This document shows positions 8,819-19,398 of a stretch of DNA of 58,089 bases, in pieces. Source of the DNA: Acidobacteriota bacterium (lineage in GTDB: Bacteria; Acidobacteriota; Vicinamibacteria; Marinacidobacterales; Marinacidobacteraceae); contig JAPPGX010000018.1 in the NCBI GenBank assembly GCA_028877265.1, forward strand, positions 13,202 through 71,290, written 5' to 3'. Position numbers and translations under genes: made by a program. Each line of letters opens with the position of its first letter. Positions within the stretch are counted from its first letter, which is position 1. Below the pieces are notes generated by a model. That model ran no database searches. It was not told the origin of the DNA and saw only the letters and a list, made by a program, of their open reading frames with translations.

Positions 8819-8865
8819 TCCGCTGCGCTGGGCGCAGCGGTGCCGGTCTGAAGACCGGCGGTCCC
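8819..8865 (+). repeat. Dispersed double-hairpin repeat, copy R4
   Basis: First hairpin CGCTGCGC-TGG-GCGCAGCG (8821-8839) is a perfect 8-bp stem. Second hairpin GCCGGTC-TGAA-GACCGGC (8842-8859) is a perfect 7-bp stem with a TGAA loop, followed by GGTCCC. It lies 11 bp from the hppA stop, between convergent genes, so it could also act in transcript ending or 3' protection. Confidence 0.8.
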
Positions 8866-8875
8866 GGCCCCTGCG

Positions 8876-10915
<2,040 letters not shown>

Positions 10916-11208
10916 GGGCAGGATCTCCAGTTGGTGAATGGGCCGGTTCGCGGTTTCTCGCCGGGTGCCGCGGGGCCAGCCTCAGGCGGGCGCCGCGAGT
11001 GGGCGCTGCTCCGGAGCCTCGCGGCCGGAGCATTCGGCTGGCGCAGCCGCCAAACGAGGCGGAAGGACAGGCGGGAACTCCTCGCCATGGGGCCGGAGAA
11101 CCCACTCCGAACCCGCTTCTCCGCGCTGCCGGAACACCGAATTTTATCAGGGCCACGGCTCCACAGGACTGTTAGACTCGCGCCCCGGCGCGCGGCCAGA
11201 ACTTTCCC
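10916..11208. other. Intergenic region between divergent hppA and NHL genes
   Basis: 293 bp. Most is very GC-rich and without a convincing gene. The one AT-rich spot, around 11139-11150, contains TAAAAT on the minus strand, which could be a -10 element for hppA; that would give a leader of about 220 nt. I see no clear -35 and no recognisable riboswitch. Confidence 0.35.
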
Positions 11209-12045
11209 TTGCAACTCCCTCGCGGTGTCTGGATCAGGGTCCGGAATCTCACCGCCCCGTTGGCCCTCGGCCTCCTTCTCGGGGCCCCGCTGTCCGCCGA
11301 GGACCTCCGCTATCCGGTGGACGTCGCGGTCGGGCCCGGAGGGGAGATCTACGTTGCCGACATCGAGGCCGCGGCGCTGCTCCGCTGGAGCGGCAACGGG
11401 TTCGAGGTGGTGGCGAAGGGAGAGGGGCTGCCCAGGACCCCGCTCTTCGGCATCCGGCATATCGTTCCCACCGGGGACGGAAGCGTTCTGGCCAGCGATC
11501 CCGCGACGATGGCCCTCTACCGGATCTCGGCCGCGGGTGAAATCACGGCCATTCCCGACGACGCCGGGTTCGTGACCCCCTGGGGGATCGCAGTCGATGC
11601 TTCCGGAGACATCCTGGCGGTGGACCGGGTGACGCAACGGCTGCGCCGGGTACGGCCGGACTCCATCGAAGATGTCGCCACGATCCGCGCGCCGCGGGCC
11701 ATCGTGGCCGAGAGCGACGGCTCCCTCCACGTGCTCACGGATCGCAACGTGCTGCGGATGGCGGACGGCGGCGGAGAGCCGCTCGTGCAGTCGCCGCCGT
11801 TCGAGTTCCCCCACGACTTCGTCCGGGCCCCCGACGGGGGATTCTTCGTCACCGATGGCTACGCCCGCTGCATCTGGAAGATCAGCCCGGAAGGGCGGGT
11901 CTCGGTGCACGCCCGCGGCGAGCCGCTCGTCAGTCCCCAGGGCATCGCGCTCGGTGCGGACGGCGACCTGCTCGTAGCCGATGCCCACGCCCGAACCATT
12001 TTTCGAGTCTCCGAAAGCGGGCAGATCGTCCCGCTGGGCCAGTAG
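11209..12045 (+). CDS. Exported NHL-repeat beta-propeller protein
   Basis: 278 aa. After a signal peptide (hydrophobic core APLALGLLLGAPLSA) it consists of NHL-type repeats of about 40 residues: YPVDVAVGPGGEIYVAD, WGIAVDASGDILAVD, HDFVRAPDGGFFVTD, PQGIALGADGDLLVAD. These build a six-bladed propeller used for binding, not catalysis. The start is TTG 11209; TTG 11260 is an alternative, and neither has a good ribosome-binding site. It is the first gene of a row with two sodium symporters, 12 bp before the NSS gene, so it may bind ligand or interact with the transporter in the periplasm (inference). Confidence 0.75.
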   Translation: MQLPRGVWIRVRNLTAPLALGLLLGAPLSAEDLRYPVDVAVGPGGEIYVADIEAAALLRWSGNGFEVVAKGEGLPRTPLFGIRHIVPTGDGSVLASDPATMALYRISAAGEITAIPDDAGFVTPWGIAVDASGDILAVDRVTQRLRRVRPDSIEDVATIRAPRAIVAESDGSLHVLTDRNVLRMADGGGEPLVQSPPFEFPHDFVRAPDGGFFVTDGYARCIWKISPEGRVSVHARGEPLVSPQGIALGADGDLLVADAHARTIFRVSESGQIVPLGQ

Positions 12046-12057
12046 AAAGGAAACGCC

Positions 12058-13410
12058 ATGCCCAACGACCGTGGAAGCTGGGGTTCTCGCCCGGGCTTCA
12101 TCCTGGCCGCTACCGGTTCCGCGGTGGGGCTGGGGAACATCTGGGGGTTTCCGACCCAGGTAGGCCAGGGCGGCGGCGCCGCCTTCGTCCTGATCTACCT
12201 GGTCGCGGTCATCTTCATCTGCGCCCCCATCCTGCTCGGCGAGGTCCTGGTGGGACGCTACGCCCAGCTCGGTCCCGCGGGAGCCGTCCGGCGGATCGCC
12301 CCCACCGGTCCCTGGTGGGTGATCGGTCTGCTGGCGGTCGCCGCCGGCACCTTCATCCTGTCGTTCTACGCGGTCATCGCCGGCTGGACCGTGCAGTACC
12401 TCTGGCTAGCGGTGACCGATGGGCTCGCCTCGGACGCCCGGGGATCGGGCGAACTCTTCGACGCGCTCTCCGCGAACGGCTCCCAGAACATTCTGTTCAC
12501 GGGCCTGTTCATCGGCCTCACCGCCTGGTGCGTCAACCGGGGAATCCGGCGCGGCATCGAGGCCGCGTCGCGCCTGATGATGCCCCTGCTCTTCGTCCTG
12601 CTGGTGATTCTCGCGATCCGCTCGGTGACCCTGCCCGGCGCTGGCGAGGGGCTCGCCTACTACCTGCGCCCCGATCTCTCCCAGGCGCTGAATCCCGAGA
12701 TCATCGGCGCCGCGGTGGGCCAGGCGTTCTTCTCGCTGAGCCTCGGAATGGGCGCGCTCATCACCTACGGCAGCTATCTGCACCGCTCCCACGCGGTGCG
12801 CTCGGCGTCGATGGCCATCGTCGGCATCGACACCACGATCGCGCTGTTGGCCGGGTTCATCATCTTCCCTGCCGGGTTCTCGATCGCCGGTTTCGACCCC
12901 ACAGCGAGTGGGCCCGGCCTCATCTTCGCCGTCCTGCCGCAGCTCTTCGCGACGCTCCCCGGCGGACTGCTCTTCGGCGCCGCGTTCTTCCTGCTGCTGT
13001 CGGTGGCCGCCTTCACCTCCACGATCTCGCTGCTCGAGGTGCCGGTGGCGCACGCCATCGACCAGTGGCGCTGGCCGCGCCGCAAGGCGGTGCTGGCCGT
13101 CGGCGCCTTCACCTTCGCGTTCTCGATCCCCTCGGTGCTGTCGTTCGGCGGCGGGTTCTTCTCGGAGCTTCCCGCCGTCGGCGGCACCTTCTTCAACCTG
13201 ATGGTCAACGTCTGGAACGAGTGGGCGCTACCGGTCGGCGGCATGCTGATCAGCCTCTTCATCGGCTGGAGGTGGGGCGCCCGTTTCGCGGGCGACGAAC
13301 TTCGCCGGGACGGCCCCGGATTCCCGAGCCCGGCGCTCTGGGGCTTCCTGATCCGCTTCGTCTCCCCCACCGCCATCTTTCTCCTGATCGTCTTCCGTTT
13401 CGTCGGCTAG
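12058..13410 (+). CDS. Neurotransmitter:sodium symporter (NSS/SNF family)
   Basis: 450 aa, LeuT fold with 11-12 helices. The N-terminal W.SRPGFILAATGSAVGLGN followed by IWGFP is the NSS signature: the unwound TM1 carries the Na+ and amino-acid sites, and the conserved Trp and Arg form the intracellular gate. Imports an amino acid or amine with Na+. A good ribosome-binding site (AAAGGAAA) precedes ATG 12058. It sits 12 bp after the NHL propeller gene and 27 bp before the AGCS symporter gene, probably one transcript. The substrate is not predictable from sequence. Confidence 0.92.
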   Translation: MPNDRGSWGSRPGFILAATGSAVGLGNIWGFPTQVGQGGGAAFVLIYLVAVIFICAPILLGEVLVGRYAQLGPAGAVRRIAPTGPWWVIGLLAVAAGTFILSFYAVIAGWTVQYLWLAVTDGLASDARGSGELFDALSANGSQNILFTGLFIGLTAWCVNRGIRRGIEAASRLMMPLLFVLLVILAIRSVTLPGAGEGLAYYLRPDLSQALNPEIIGAAVGQAFFSLSLGMGALITYGSYLHRSHAVRSASMAIVGIDTTIALLAGFIIFPAGFSIAGFDPTASGPGLIFAVLPQLFATLPGGLLFGAAFFLLLSVAAFTSTISLLEVPVAHAIDQWRWPRRKAVLAVGAFTFAFSIPSVLSFGGGFFSELPAVGGTFFNLMVNVWNEWALPVGGMLISLFIGWRWGARFAGDELRRDGPGFPSPALWGFLIRFVSPTAIFLLIVFRFVG

Positions 13411-13437
13411 CCGCAGCCTCTTCCTGAAGGAAACACC

Positions 13438-14808
13438 ATGAGTGAGTTCATTGCCTCGGCGTCGAACGCCATCTACCAGTGGTACGCCCTTCCCCTCCTG
13501 CTGGTGGCCTGCGGGCTCTACCTGACCATTCGCACCGGCTTCGTCCAGGTTCGCGGATTCGTCGGCGGGATCAAGCGGGTGGTGCGCGGCATGTCCCACG
13601 ACCAGGAAGGCGAGGGAGAGATCACCCCCTTCCAGGCGCTTTCAACCGCGCTCGCCTCGACCGTGGGAAACGGAAACATCGGCGGCGTCGCGACCGCCAT
13701 CCTGGTAGGAGGCCCCGGCGCCATCTTCTGGATGTGGGTCACCGCGGTCTTCGGCATGGCCACCAAGTATTCCGAGGCGGTACTCGGCGTTACCTACCGG
13801 GTCAAGAAGGAGTCGGGAGCGTTCGCGAGCGGCCCGATGTACTACATCATGGCAGGCGTCCGCCACGCGGGGCTCGCCAAGGTGCTCGCGATCATGTTCT
13901 GCGTGTTCGGCGCGGCGACCGCGCTTCTCGGCACCGGCAACATGGCTCAGTCGAACACCATCGTGCGGACGTTCGTGGAGGCGGCCTCCGGTTTCGGGTG
14001 GGTGGTTTCGCCGTGGGTGCCGGGGCTCCTCATCACGGTAGCGGTGGGCGCCGTTCTGCTCGGCGGCATCCACCGGATCGCTTCGGTCGCGGAAAAGCTC
14101 GTCCCCACGATGCTGGTCATCTACCTGGGAATGTCCCTCACCTATCTGCTGATGAACATCACCGCGCTGCCGGGCGTCTTCGCAACGATCTTCGAGTATG
14201 CCTTTCAGCCGCACGCCGCGGCCGGCGGATTCCTCGGAGTCACCGTCCGCCAGGCGATCGCGGCCGGTATCAGCCGGGGCGTGCTGTCGAACGAGGCCGG
14301 ACTCGGCAGCGCCCCGATCGCCCACGGGATCGCACAGGTAAAACACCCCTCGGACCAGGGGCTCGTCGGGGTCTTCGAGGTCTTCATCGACACCATCGTG
14401 GTGTGCAGCATGACCGCGTTCGCGGTGCTTTCCTCGGGCATGTGGCAGGATGCGGCGTACCAGAACGCAAGCGGCGACCTCACGGCCGCCGCGTTCTCCA
14501 TTTCGATTCCGTTCGCGCCGGTGGTGATCGCGATCTCGTCGTTCCTGTTCGGCTTCTCGACGATCATCGGCTGGTACTACTACGGCGAGACCTGCTGGGG
14601 TTACATGTTCGGCCAGAAGGGCATCTTCCCGTACCGGATCATCTACGTCGCGCTCCTCCTCATCGGCGGGCTCGTGACCGTGGAGACCGTCTGGAACATC
14701 GGAACGCTGCTGAACGGGTTCATGGCGTTCCCCAACCTGATCGGGATGCTCTTCCTCGGAGGCGTGGTCGCCAAGAAGACCAATGAGTACTACGCCGGCA
14801 AGACGTAG
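13438..14808 (+). CDS. Alanine/glycine:cation symporter (AGCS family)
   Basis: 456 aa, the usual length. Family hallmarks include ALASTVGNGNIGGVATAI near 70-87, GGPGAIFWMWVTA..GMATKYSE near 90-115, GVLSNEAGLGSAPIAH near 280 and the C-terminal WYYYGETC..Y. It imports alanine or glycine with Na+ or H+ across the inner membrane. Start at ATG 13438, preceded by GAAGGAAAC like the NSS gene. Second sodium-type symporter of the same transcription unit. Confidence 0.95.
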   Translation: MSEFIASASNAIYQWYALPLLLVACGLYLTIRTGFVQVRGFVGGIKRVVRGMSHDQEGEGEITPFQALSTALASTVGNGNIGGVATAILVGGPGAIFWMWVTAVFGMATKYSEAVLGVTYRVKKESGAFASGPMYYIMAGVRHAGLAKVLAIMFCVFGAATALLGTGNMAQSNTIVRTFVEAASGFGWVVSPWVPGLLITVAVGAVLLGGIHRIASVAEKLVPTMLVIYLGMSLTYLLMNITALPGVFATIFEYAFQPHAAAGGFLGVTVRQAIAAGISRGVLSNEAGLGSAPIAHGIAQVKHPSDQGLVGVFEVFIDTIVVCSMTAFAVLSSGMWQDAAYQNASGDLTAAAFSISIPFAPVVIAISSFLFGFSTIIGWYYYGETCWGYMFGQKGIFPYRIIYVALLLIGGLVTVETVWNIGTLLNGFMAFPNLIGMLFLGGVVAKKTNEYYAGKT

Positions 14809-14819
14809 GGAGACCTGCC

Positions 14820-15014
14820 CTGAACGGTGAAGCGCCCGCCGCGCCGGCGGCCCCGGGCGCAGGGGGCTCGAGCCCCGCTCCGCAGGGGCCCCCGCTGTCG
14901 GACTCGACCCGCACGATGGCCGTGCTGGCCCTCGTTTTCGGCCTCCTCGCCCTGTTCCTGTTCGGGATTCTCTTCGGACCCGTCGCCATCGTTCTCGGCG
15001 CGCTCGCCGGGTGA
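14820..15014 (+). CDS. Tiny Pro/Ala-rich membrane protein, DUF4190-like
   Basis: 64 aa. N-terminal 30 residues are Ala/Pro/Gly-rich and disordered; then TMAVLALVFGLLALFLFG and ILFGPVAIVLGALAG form a hairpin of two helices resembling the first half of DUF4190 proteins. The best frame begins with CTG 14820 after AGGGAGA, with ATG 14916 as a shorter alternative that keeps only the membrane part. Short gap to the AGCS gene (11 bp) fits co-transcription. An ORF in another frame from 14827 is Arg/Pro-rich and implausible. No function known. Confidence 0.5.
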   Translation: MNGEAPAAPAAPGAGGSSPAPQGPPLSDSTRTMAVLALVFGLLALFLFGILFGPVAIVLGALAG

Positions 15015-15108
15015 CCGGCGGCGGATCCGAAGAGAACCCCGCACAAAGCGCGGGCCCGGGTTTGTGGAGCCGGGTGACCGGCGGCGTTAACGTGTGGAGT
15101 CCGATCCG

Positions 15109-17367
15109 ATGAAGGACGACACGAAGCGGAACCCGGGCGGAACGACGGCCGGACACGGCTTCGGCACCGCCCCCGTCTTCCTCGCCTCGATCAGCACCAT
15201 CCTCGGGGCGATCCTCTTCCTCCGCTTCGGCTACGCCGTCGGGCATGTCGGCCTGCCGGGCACCCTGCTGATCATCGGGCTGGCCCACCTGGTCACCATC
15301 CCGACCGTCCTGGCGGTGTCCGAGATCGCGACGAACCGCCGGGTCGCCGGCGGCGGCGCCTACTACATCATCAGCCGCTCCTTCGGCACCCGGATCGGCG
15401 GGGTGATCGGCATCGCCCTCTACCTGTCGCAGGCGATCTCGGTCGCGTTCTACCTCGTCGCGTTCGCGGAGGCGTTCCGCCCTCTGTACGGGTGGATCGA
15501 ATCCGCCTGGTCCATCGCCGTGGACCCACGGTTCGTGAGCCTCCCCGCCACCCTGGTGGTGGTGGGGCTGGTCCTGACGAAGGGCGCGGATCTCGGGGTC
15601 CGGGTGCTGTGGGTGGTCTGCCTGATTCTGGGGGGCTCCATCACCGCCTTCCTGCTGGGCTCGCCCTCCGGGGGCGTGGAAATGGAGACTGCCCGGCCGA
15701 TCGGGAACCCGGACAGTTTCGCGGTGGTCTTCGCGATCATCTTCCCCGCCTTCACCGGGATGATCGCCGGCCTCGGGCTGTCGGGGGACCTGAAAGACCC
15801 GCACCGGAGCATCCCGCTCGGAACGATCGCCGCGACCCTCGTCGGGATGACGATCTACGTCGTGGTCGCGATCAAGCTGGCGGGAAACGCGACGCCCGAA
15901 GCCCTCCGGAACGACCCGTTCATCATGGCGCGGATCGCGGTCTGGGGGCCCGCGGTCTACATAGGGCTCGCCGCGGCAACGCTGTCCTCGGCGCTCGGCT
16001 CGATCCTGGTGGCGCCCCGGACCCTCCAGGCGCTCGGCCGGGATCGGGTCCTGCCGGTCCCGGTGCTGAACCGGTTCCTGGCGCGGGGATTCGGGGAGGC
16101 GGGCGAGCCGCGCCGGGCGGCCGCGGTGTCGGGCGCCATCGCGGTCTTCTTCGTGGTGATCGGCGACGTGGACTCCATCGCGCAGATCCTGACGATGTTC
16201 TTCCTGGTGACCTACGGCGCCCTCTGTACCGTGTCCTTCCTGGAGTACTTCGCCGGGAACCCGTCGTACCGGCCCACCTTCCGTACCCGCTGGTACCTGT
16301 CCCTCGTCGGCGCGCTCATGTGCGCGGTGCTCATGCTGCGGATGAACGCCCTCCATGCCCTCATCGCGTTCTCGGTGATGTGGCTCATCTATATCGGACT
16401 GAGCCGCTCGCGGCGGGGGGAGCGGGACTTCGCGGCGATTTTCCAGGGGACCATCTTCCAGTTGACGCGGCGGCTGCGGATCACGCTCCAGAAGAACCTG
16501 GTGGAGCGGTCCGCCGGGGGCTGGCGGCCGTCCGTGGTCGCGGTCACCCGCCATGGGGAGCGGCTGGGGCACTTCGACCTGCTGCGCTGGATCAGTCACC
16601 GTCACGGCTTCGGCCACTTCATCCAGTACGTCGAGGGCGAGTACTCCATGACCACCGCGCGGCAGGCGCGCAGGGAGGTGCGCACGCTGATCGGCCAGAC
16701 GGAAGCGAGCGGCGCCGGGGTCTACGTGGATTCCCTGGTCAGCCCGTCGTTCCGGCTCGCGCTCACGCAGTCGCTCCAGATGCCCGGAATCTCGGGACTG
16801 CCGAACAACTGCCTGCTGCTGGAATTCGACGAGCTGCGGCGCGAGGAAATCGCGGAGAGCGTCGAGGGCGCCCGGGTCGCGGTGGACACCGGGTTCAACG
16901 CCCTCATCCTCCGCTCCACCAGCCACCGGTTCGGCTACCGCTCGTCCATCCACCTCTGGTTGACCGAGGACAACTTCGACAACGCGCCGCTGATGCTGCT
17001 GCTCGCCTACATCATCGTGGGACACCCGGACTGGAAACGCGCGGAGATCCGGCTCTTCGAGTGCTGTGATCTCGGCTCCAGCGAGCACCGGAACCACGAC
17101 CTCGCCGGACTGCTGTCGCAGGAGCGGTTGCCCATCTCGGAGCAGAACCGGATGACGATCGGCTACCGGAGCGGCGAGGAGCTCGAGAACGAGGTCGCGC
17201 GGAGGTCCTCGCGCGCCGACCTGGTGATCGCCGGAATCCCGGCGGCCACGCTCCGGGGCGCGGAGGCGGAACGCGCGCTGACCCGCTACCGGTCCACGAA
17301 CGAGGTGCTCTTCGTCAGCGGCGTGGAGCGGATTTCGCTCCGGGACGGCGGCGCCGGCGGGCGGTAG
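15109..17367 (+). CDS. Cation-chloride cotransporter homologue (SLC12/APC superfamily)
   Basis: 752 aa. N-terminal half (about 20-440) is a 12-helix APC-type transporter starting with TAPVFLASISTILGAILFLR and FGYAVGHVGL, which matches the TM1 region of eukaryotic NKCC/KCC proteins. The C-terminal 300 residues form a cytoplasmic domain with IHLWLTEDNFDNAPLML and LLAYII..HPDWKRAEIRLF, again like the SLC12 C-terminus. It probably co-transports K+ or Na+ with Cl-. ATG 15109 is preferred (TGGAG 9 nt upstream) over GTG 15094. Preceded by two copies of an 18-bp GCCGGGTGACCGGCGGCG sequence. Confidence 0.85.
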   Translation: MKDDTKRNPGGTTAGHGFGTAPVFLASISTILGAILFLRFGYAVGHVGLPGTLLIIGLAHLVTIPTVLAVSEIATNRRVAGGGAYYIISRSFGTRIGGVIGIALYLSQAISVAFYLVAFAEAFRPLYGWIESAWSIAVDPRFVSLPATLVVVGLVLTKGADLGVRVLWVVCLILGGSITAFLLGSPSGGVEMETARPIGNPDSFAVVFAIIFPAFTGMIAGLGLSGDLKDPHRSIPLGTIAATLVGMTIYVVVAIKLAGNATPEALRNDPFIMARIAVWGPAVYIGLAAATLSSALGSILVAPRTLQALGRDRVLPVPVLNRFLARGFGEAGEPRRAAAVSGAIAVFFVVIGDVDSIAQILTMFFLVTYGALCTVSFLEYFAGNPSYRPTFRTRWYLSLVGALMCAVLMLRMNALHALIAFSVMWLIYIGLSRSRRGERDFAAIFQGTIFQLTRRLRITLQKNLVERSAGGWRPSVVAVTRHGERLGHFDLLRWISHRHGFGHFIQYVEGEYSMTTARQARREVRTLIGQTEASGAGVYVDSLVSPSFRLALTQSLQMPGISGLPNNCLLLEFDELRREEIAESVEGARVAVDTGFNALILRSTSHRFGYRSSIHLWLTEDNFDNAPLMLLLAYIIVGHPDWKRAEIRLFECCDLGSSEHRNHDLAGLLSQERLPISEQNRMTIGYRSGEELENEVARRSSRADLVIAGIPAATLRGAEAERALTRYRSTNEVLFVSGVERISLRDGGAGGR

Positions 17368-17411
17368 GCGATCGGAGCTACCGCCCCTCGGCCTGACCCG
17401 TCCGGTGCCAA

Positions 17412-17431
17412 GCCCGTCAGCCGCGACGGGC
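17412..17431. terminator. Hairpin between convergent genes, possible bidirectional terminator
   Basis: GCCCGTC-AGCCGC-GACGGGC is a perfect 7-bp stem located between the stop of the cation-chloride cotransporter gene (17367) and the stop of the convergent small gene (17437). There is no T-tract, so intrinsic termination is uncertain. Confidence 0.4.
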
Positions 17432-17436
17432 CCGGT

Positions 17437-17634
17437 TCAGTTCGGGCTGACCGAGAGATTGATGACCATCACGAAGATGGCCACCACCAGGGTCAGCGTC
17501 AGCGCGCTCATGACTTCGAGCCGGAGGAGGCGGCTGTTGTGGCTCGCAACCTGCTCGGCGGTGGCGCGCGCCTTGGTCTCACTCGCACCAGCCTCAAGCA
17601 GCGCGTCGTAGACCTCCGACAGCATGATCGCCAT
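17437..17634 (-). CDS. Small CCDC90/DUF1640-like coiled-coil membrane protein
   Basis: 65 aa. The N-terminal half (SEVYDALLEAGASETKARATAEQVA) resembles the start of CCDC90/DUF1640 proteins, in which a charged helical segment is followed by a coiled coil and a C-terminal helix. Here the coiled coil is very short and residues about 42-60 form one membrane helix (ALTLTLVVAIFVMVINLSV). Forms the 3' end of a minus-strand group. Function unknown. Confidence 0.6.
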   Translation of the reverse strand: MAIMLSEVYDALLEAGASETKARATAEQVASHNSRLLRLEVMSALTLTLVVAIFVMVINLSVSPN

Positions 17635-17680
17635 AACGCGAGTCTACCGCGCCGTACGACGCCCGGAGAGCTCTTGTCCC

Positions 17681-18085
17681 TTACTTCCAGATGGAAAGCA
17701 GGATCGCCTGGCCGAGCAGCGCCGTGAAGTTGTAGGCGACGTTCAGCACCGCGAGCCCGGACTTCCGCTTCTCGAACGCCACCGACTGGTGCGTCACCGG
17801 GATCACGAAGGCGATGGTGGCCACCAGCGCGGCGTGGAGCCCGTGGAGCGGACCGCTGAACCCGTCGAGCAGCACCGCGAGTCCGAAAGCCGAGGCGATG
17901 GCGAGCAGGAAGGAGCCGCCGTAGGTCTTCAGCGGATTGAAGCCCTTGGCGATCTCCTCCTCGGTGGTCTCCATGAGCGCGAGCCAGCGCTTGCCGAAGA
18001 GGGGCCCGTACCAGAGGGCGCCCACGAACAGGGGGACGATGGCGGCGACGAGGATTGCCAGGTAGTTGAGATCCGGTACGTGCAT
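17681..18085 (-). CDS. DUF1761 membrane protein
   Basis: 134 aa with four helices. The opening NYLAILVAAIVPLFVGALWYG and the following PLFGKRW match the DUF1761 family, small inner-membrane proteins of unknown function. ATG 18085 is preceded by GGAACC. It follows the VKOR-DsbA gene by 13 bp on the same strand, so the two are probably co-transcribed. Confidence 0.8.
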   Translation of the reverse strand: MHVPDLNYLAILVAAIVPLFVGALWYGPLFGKRWLALMETTEEEIAKGFNPLKTYGGSFLLAIASAFGLAVLLDGFSGPLHGLHAALVATIAFVIPVTHQSVAFEKRKSGLAVLNVAYNFTALLGQAILLSIWK

Positions 18086-18098
18086 GGTTCCCTCCGCG

Positions 18099-19385
18099 CT
18101 ACTCGCGATCGGAATCGGGACCCGAGACGCTGATTCCAGCCTTCTCGAGCTCCCAGAGGACGGCGTCGGCGAACTCGTCGAGCGTCGGCACCCGTCGCCC
18201 GTTGATGAAGATCGTCGGGGTGCCGGTGACGCCGAGCTTCACCGCCTCCTCGATGTCCGACTGCAGCGCCGCTTCGGCGCGGGGCTCGGCCAGGCAGGCC
18301 CGGAAGGCCGCTTCGTCGAGCCCGGAGTCCACCGCGATGCGGACCACGTCGTCGGCGTCAGGCGCGTTGGGGGGCGCGATGTAGATGGCGTCGTGGTACT
18401 CCCAGAAGCCGCCAAGGAGATTCGCACAGACACCGCCGCGCGCCACCTCGCAGGCGCCCGGATGCATCACCCGGGGAAGATGGGCGGCGCAGGTCGAGTC
18501 GAGCGGATAGTTCCGGTAGTGGAGCGCCACGTGAGGGCCGGTCGGACCTTCCACGTACTGGTCGAAGGCGAGCGCGAAACGCCGGCACGACGGGCACAGG
18601 AAATCCGAGAAGGTGACGATCTTCACCGGCGCCTGGGGATCGCCCTTCACCGGCGCGCCCTCGAGCGACACCTCCTGCTCGCGCTGTTGCCGGAACGTGG
18701 GATTCCTCCACTGCGGCGTCAGCCCGGCGCCCCGGAGCGGCAACTCGGCGGGCAGGCCGTCCGACGCCGCGGAACGAACGCCCAGGATCGACAGGTCCAC
18801 CGAGTCCTCGGCGCGGTCACCAAGGCCGCTGTTGATCACCAGCACCGCCGCCGCCACCAGGCAGGCGGCGAGCCAGAACGCCCGCACGGCAAGCCGTTCG
18901 ACCGCGAAATCAGGACCGTGCCTCATGGAAACCACCTTTCGCGCCGGCAACAGGAACACGAGTGCCGCGCCGTTCGCGCCGTAAGTCCAGATGCAGAGTG
19001 AACAGAAGCTCCCGATGGCGAACGCCTGCACGCCCAGCAGGAACAGATCCACCCCGAGCGCGAGGGCGACGAGACCGAACGCCAGCCGGCCCGGCCGGCT
19101 CGACAGCGGCGCTCCGCCGAGCAGGGCCAGCGCCAGCAGGAACCCGAGCGACACGAAGAACGCGAGTCCGATCGCGGCCAGGGGAACCCCGGCTACCGTT
19201 GACCAGGCGCTTGCCGCCACCTCCTCACAGCCCGAGTTCGCCGGATCGCAGGCCGCCGCCGCCAGTGCGCCGGCGTCGAGCCCGTGATGGCGGAGCAGCA
19301 GCACCGCGGAAACGGCCGCCCCGAACCCGGCAGCCAGAAAAGCCAGCCCGAGACGAAACGAATCGGTAACCGGACGCCGGGTCAT
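18099..19385 (-). CDS. Vitamin K epoxide reductase-DsbA fusion
   Basis: 428 aa. Residues 1-180 are a four/five-helix VKOR module: loop cysteines C46 and C53, followed by S60-W61, and the membrane active site C128-S-L-C131. Residues about 235-415 are a DsbA-type thioredoxin domain with C264-P-S-C267 and the cis-Pro loop GVTGTPTIFINGR. Such fusions form periplasmic disulfides in one protein: the DsbA domain oxidises substrates and VKOR passes electrons to quinone, replacing DsbB. All redox residues are present, so it should be active. Exported multi-Cys proteins and c-type cytochromes in this window are possible clients (inference). Confidence 0.93.
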   Translation of the reverse strand: MTRRPVTDSFRLGLAFLAAGFGAAVSAVLLLRHHGLDAGALAAAACDPANSGCEEVAASAWSTVAGVPLAAIGLAFFVSLGFLLALALLGGAPLSSRPGRLAFGLVALALGVDLFLLGVQAFAIGSFCSLCIWTYGANGAALVFLLPARKVVSMRHGPDFAVERLAVRAFWLAACLVAAAVLVINSGLGDRAEDSVDLSILGVRSAASDGLPAELPLRGAGLTPQWRNPTFRQQREQEVSLEGAPVKGDPQAPVKIVTFSDFLCPSCRRFALAFDQYVEGPTGPHVALHYRNYPLDSTCAAHLPRVMHPGACEVARGGVCANLLGGFWEYHDAIYIAPPNAPDADDVVRIAVDSGLDEAAFRACLAEPRAEAALQSDIEEAVKLGVTGTPTIFINGRRVPTLDEFADAVLWELEKAGISVSGPDSDRE

Positions 19386-19398
19386 GGAGGCCGGGAGT

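Noticed and set aside
13642..17097. 1151-codon minus-strand ORF
   Set aside because: It lies antisense to the AGCS and cation-chloride cotransporter genes and consists of Arg/His/Asp/Glu/Gly-rich text with no domain; a typical antisense frame in GC-rich DNA.
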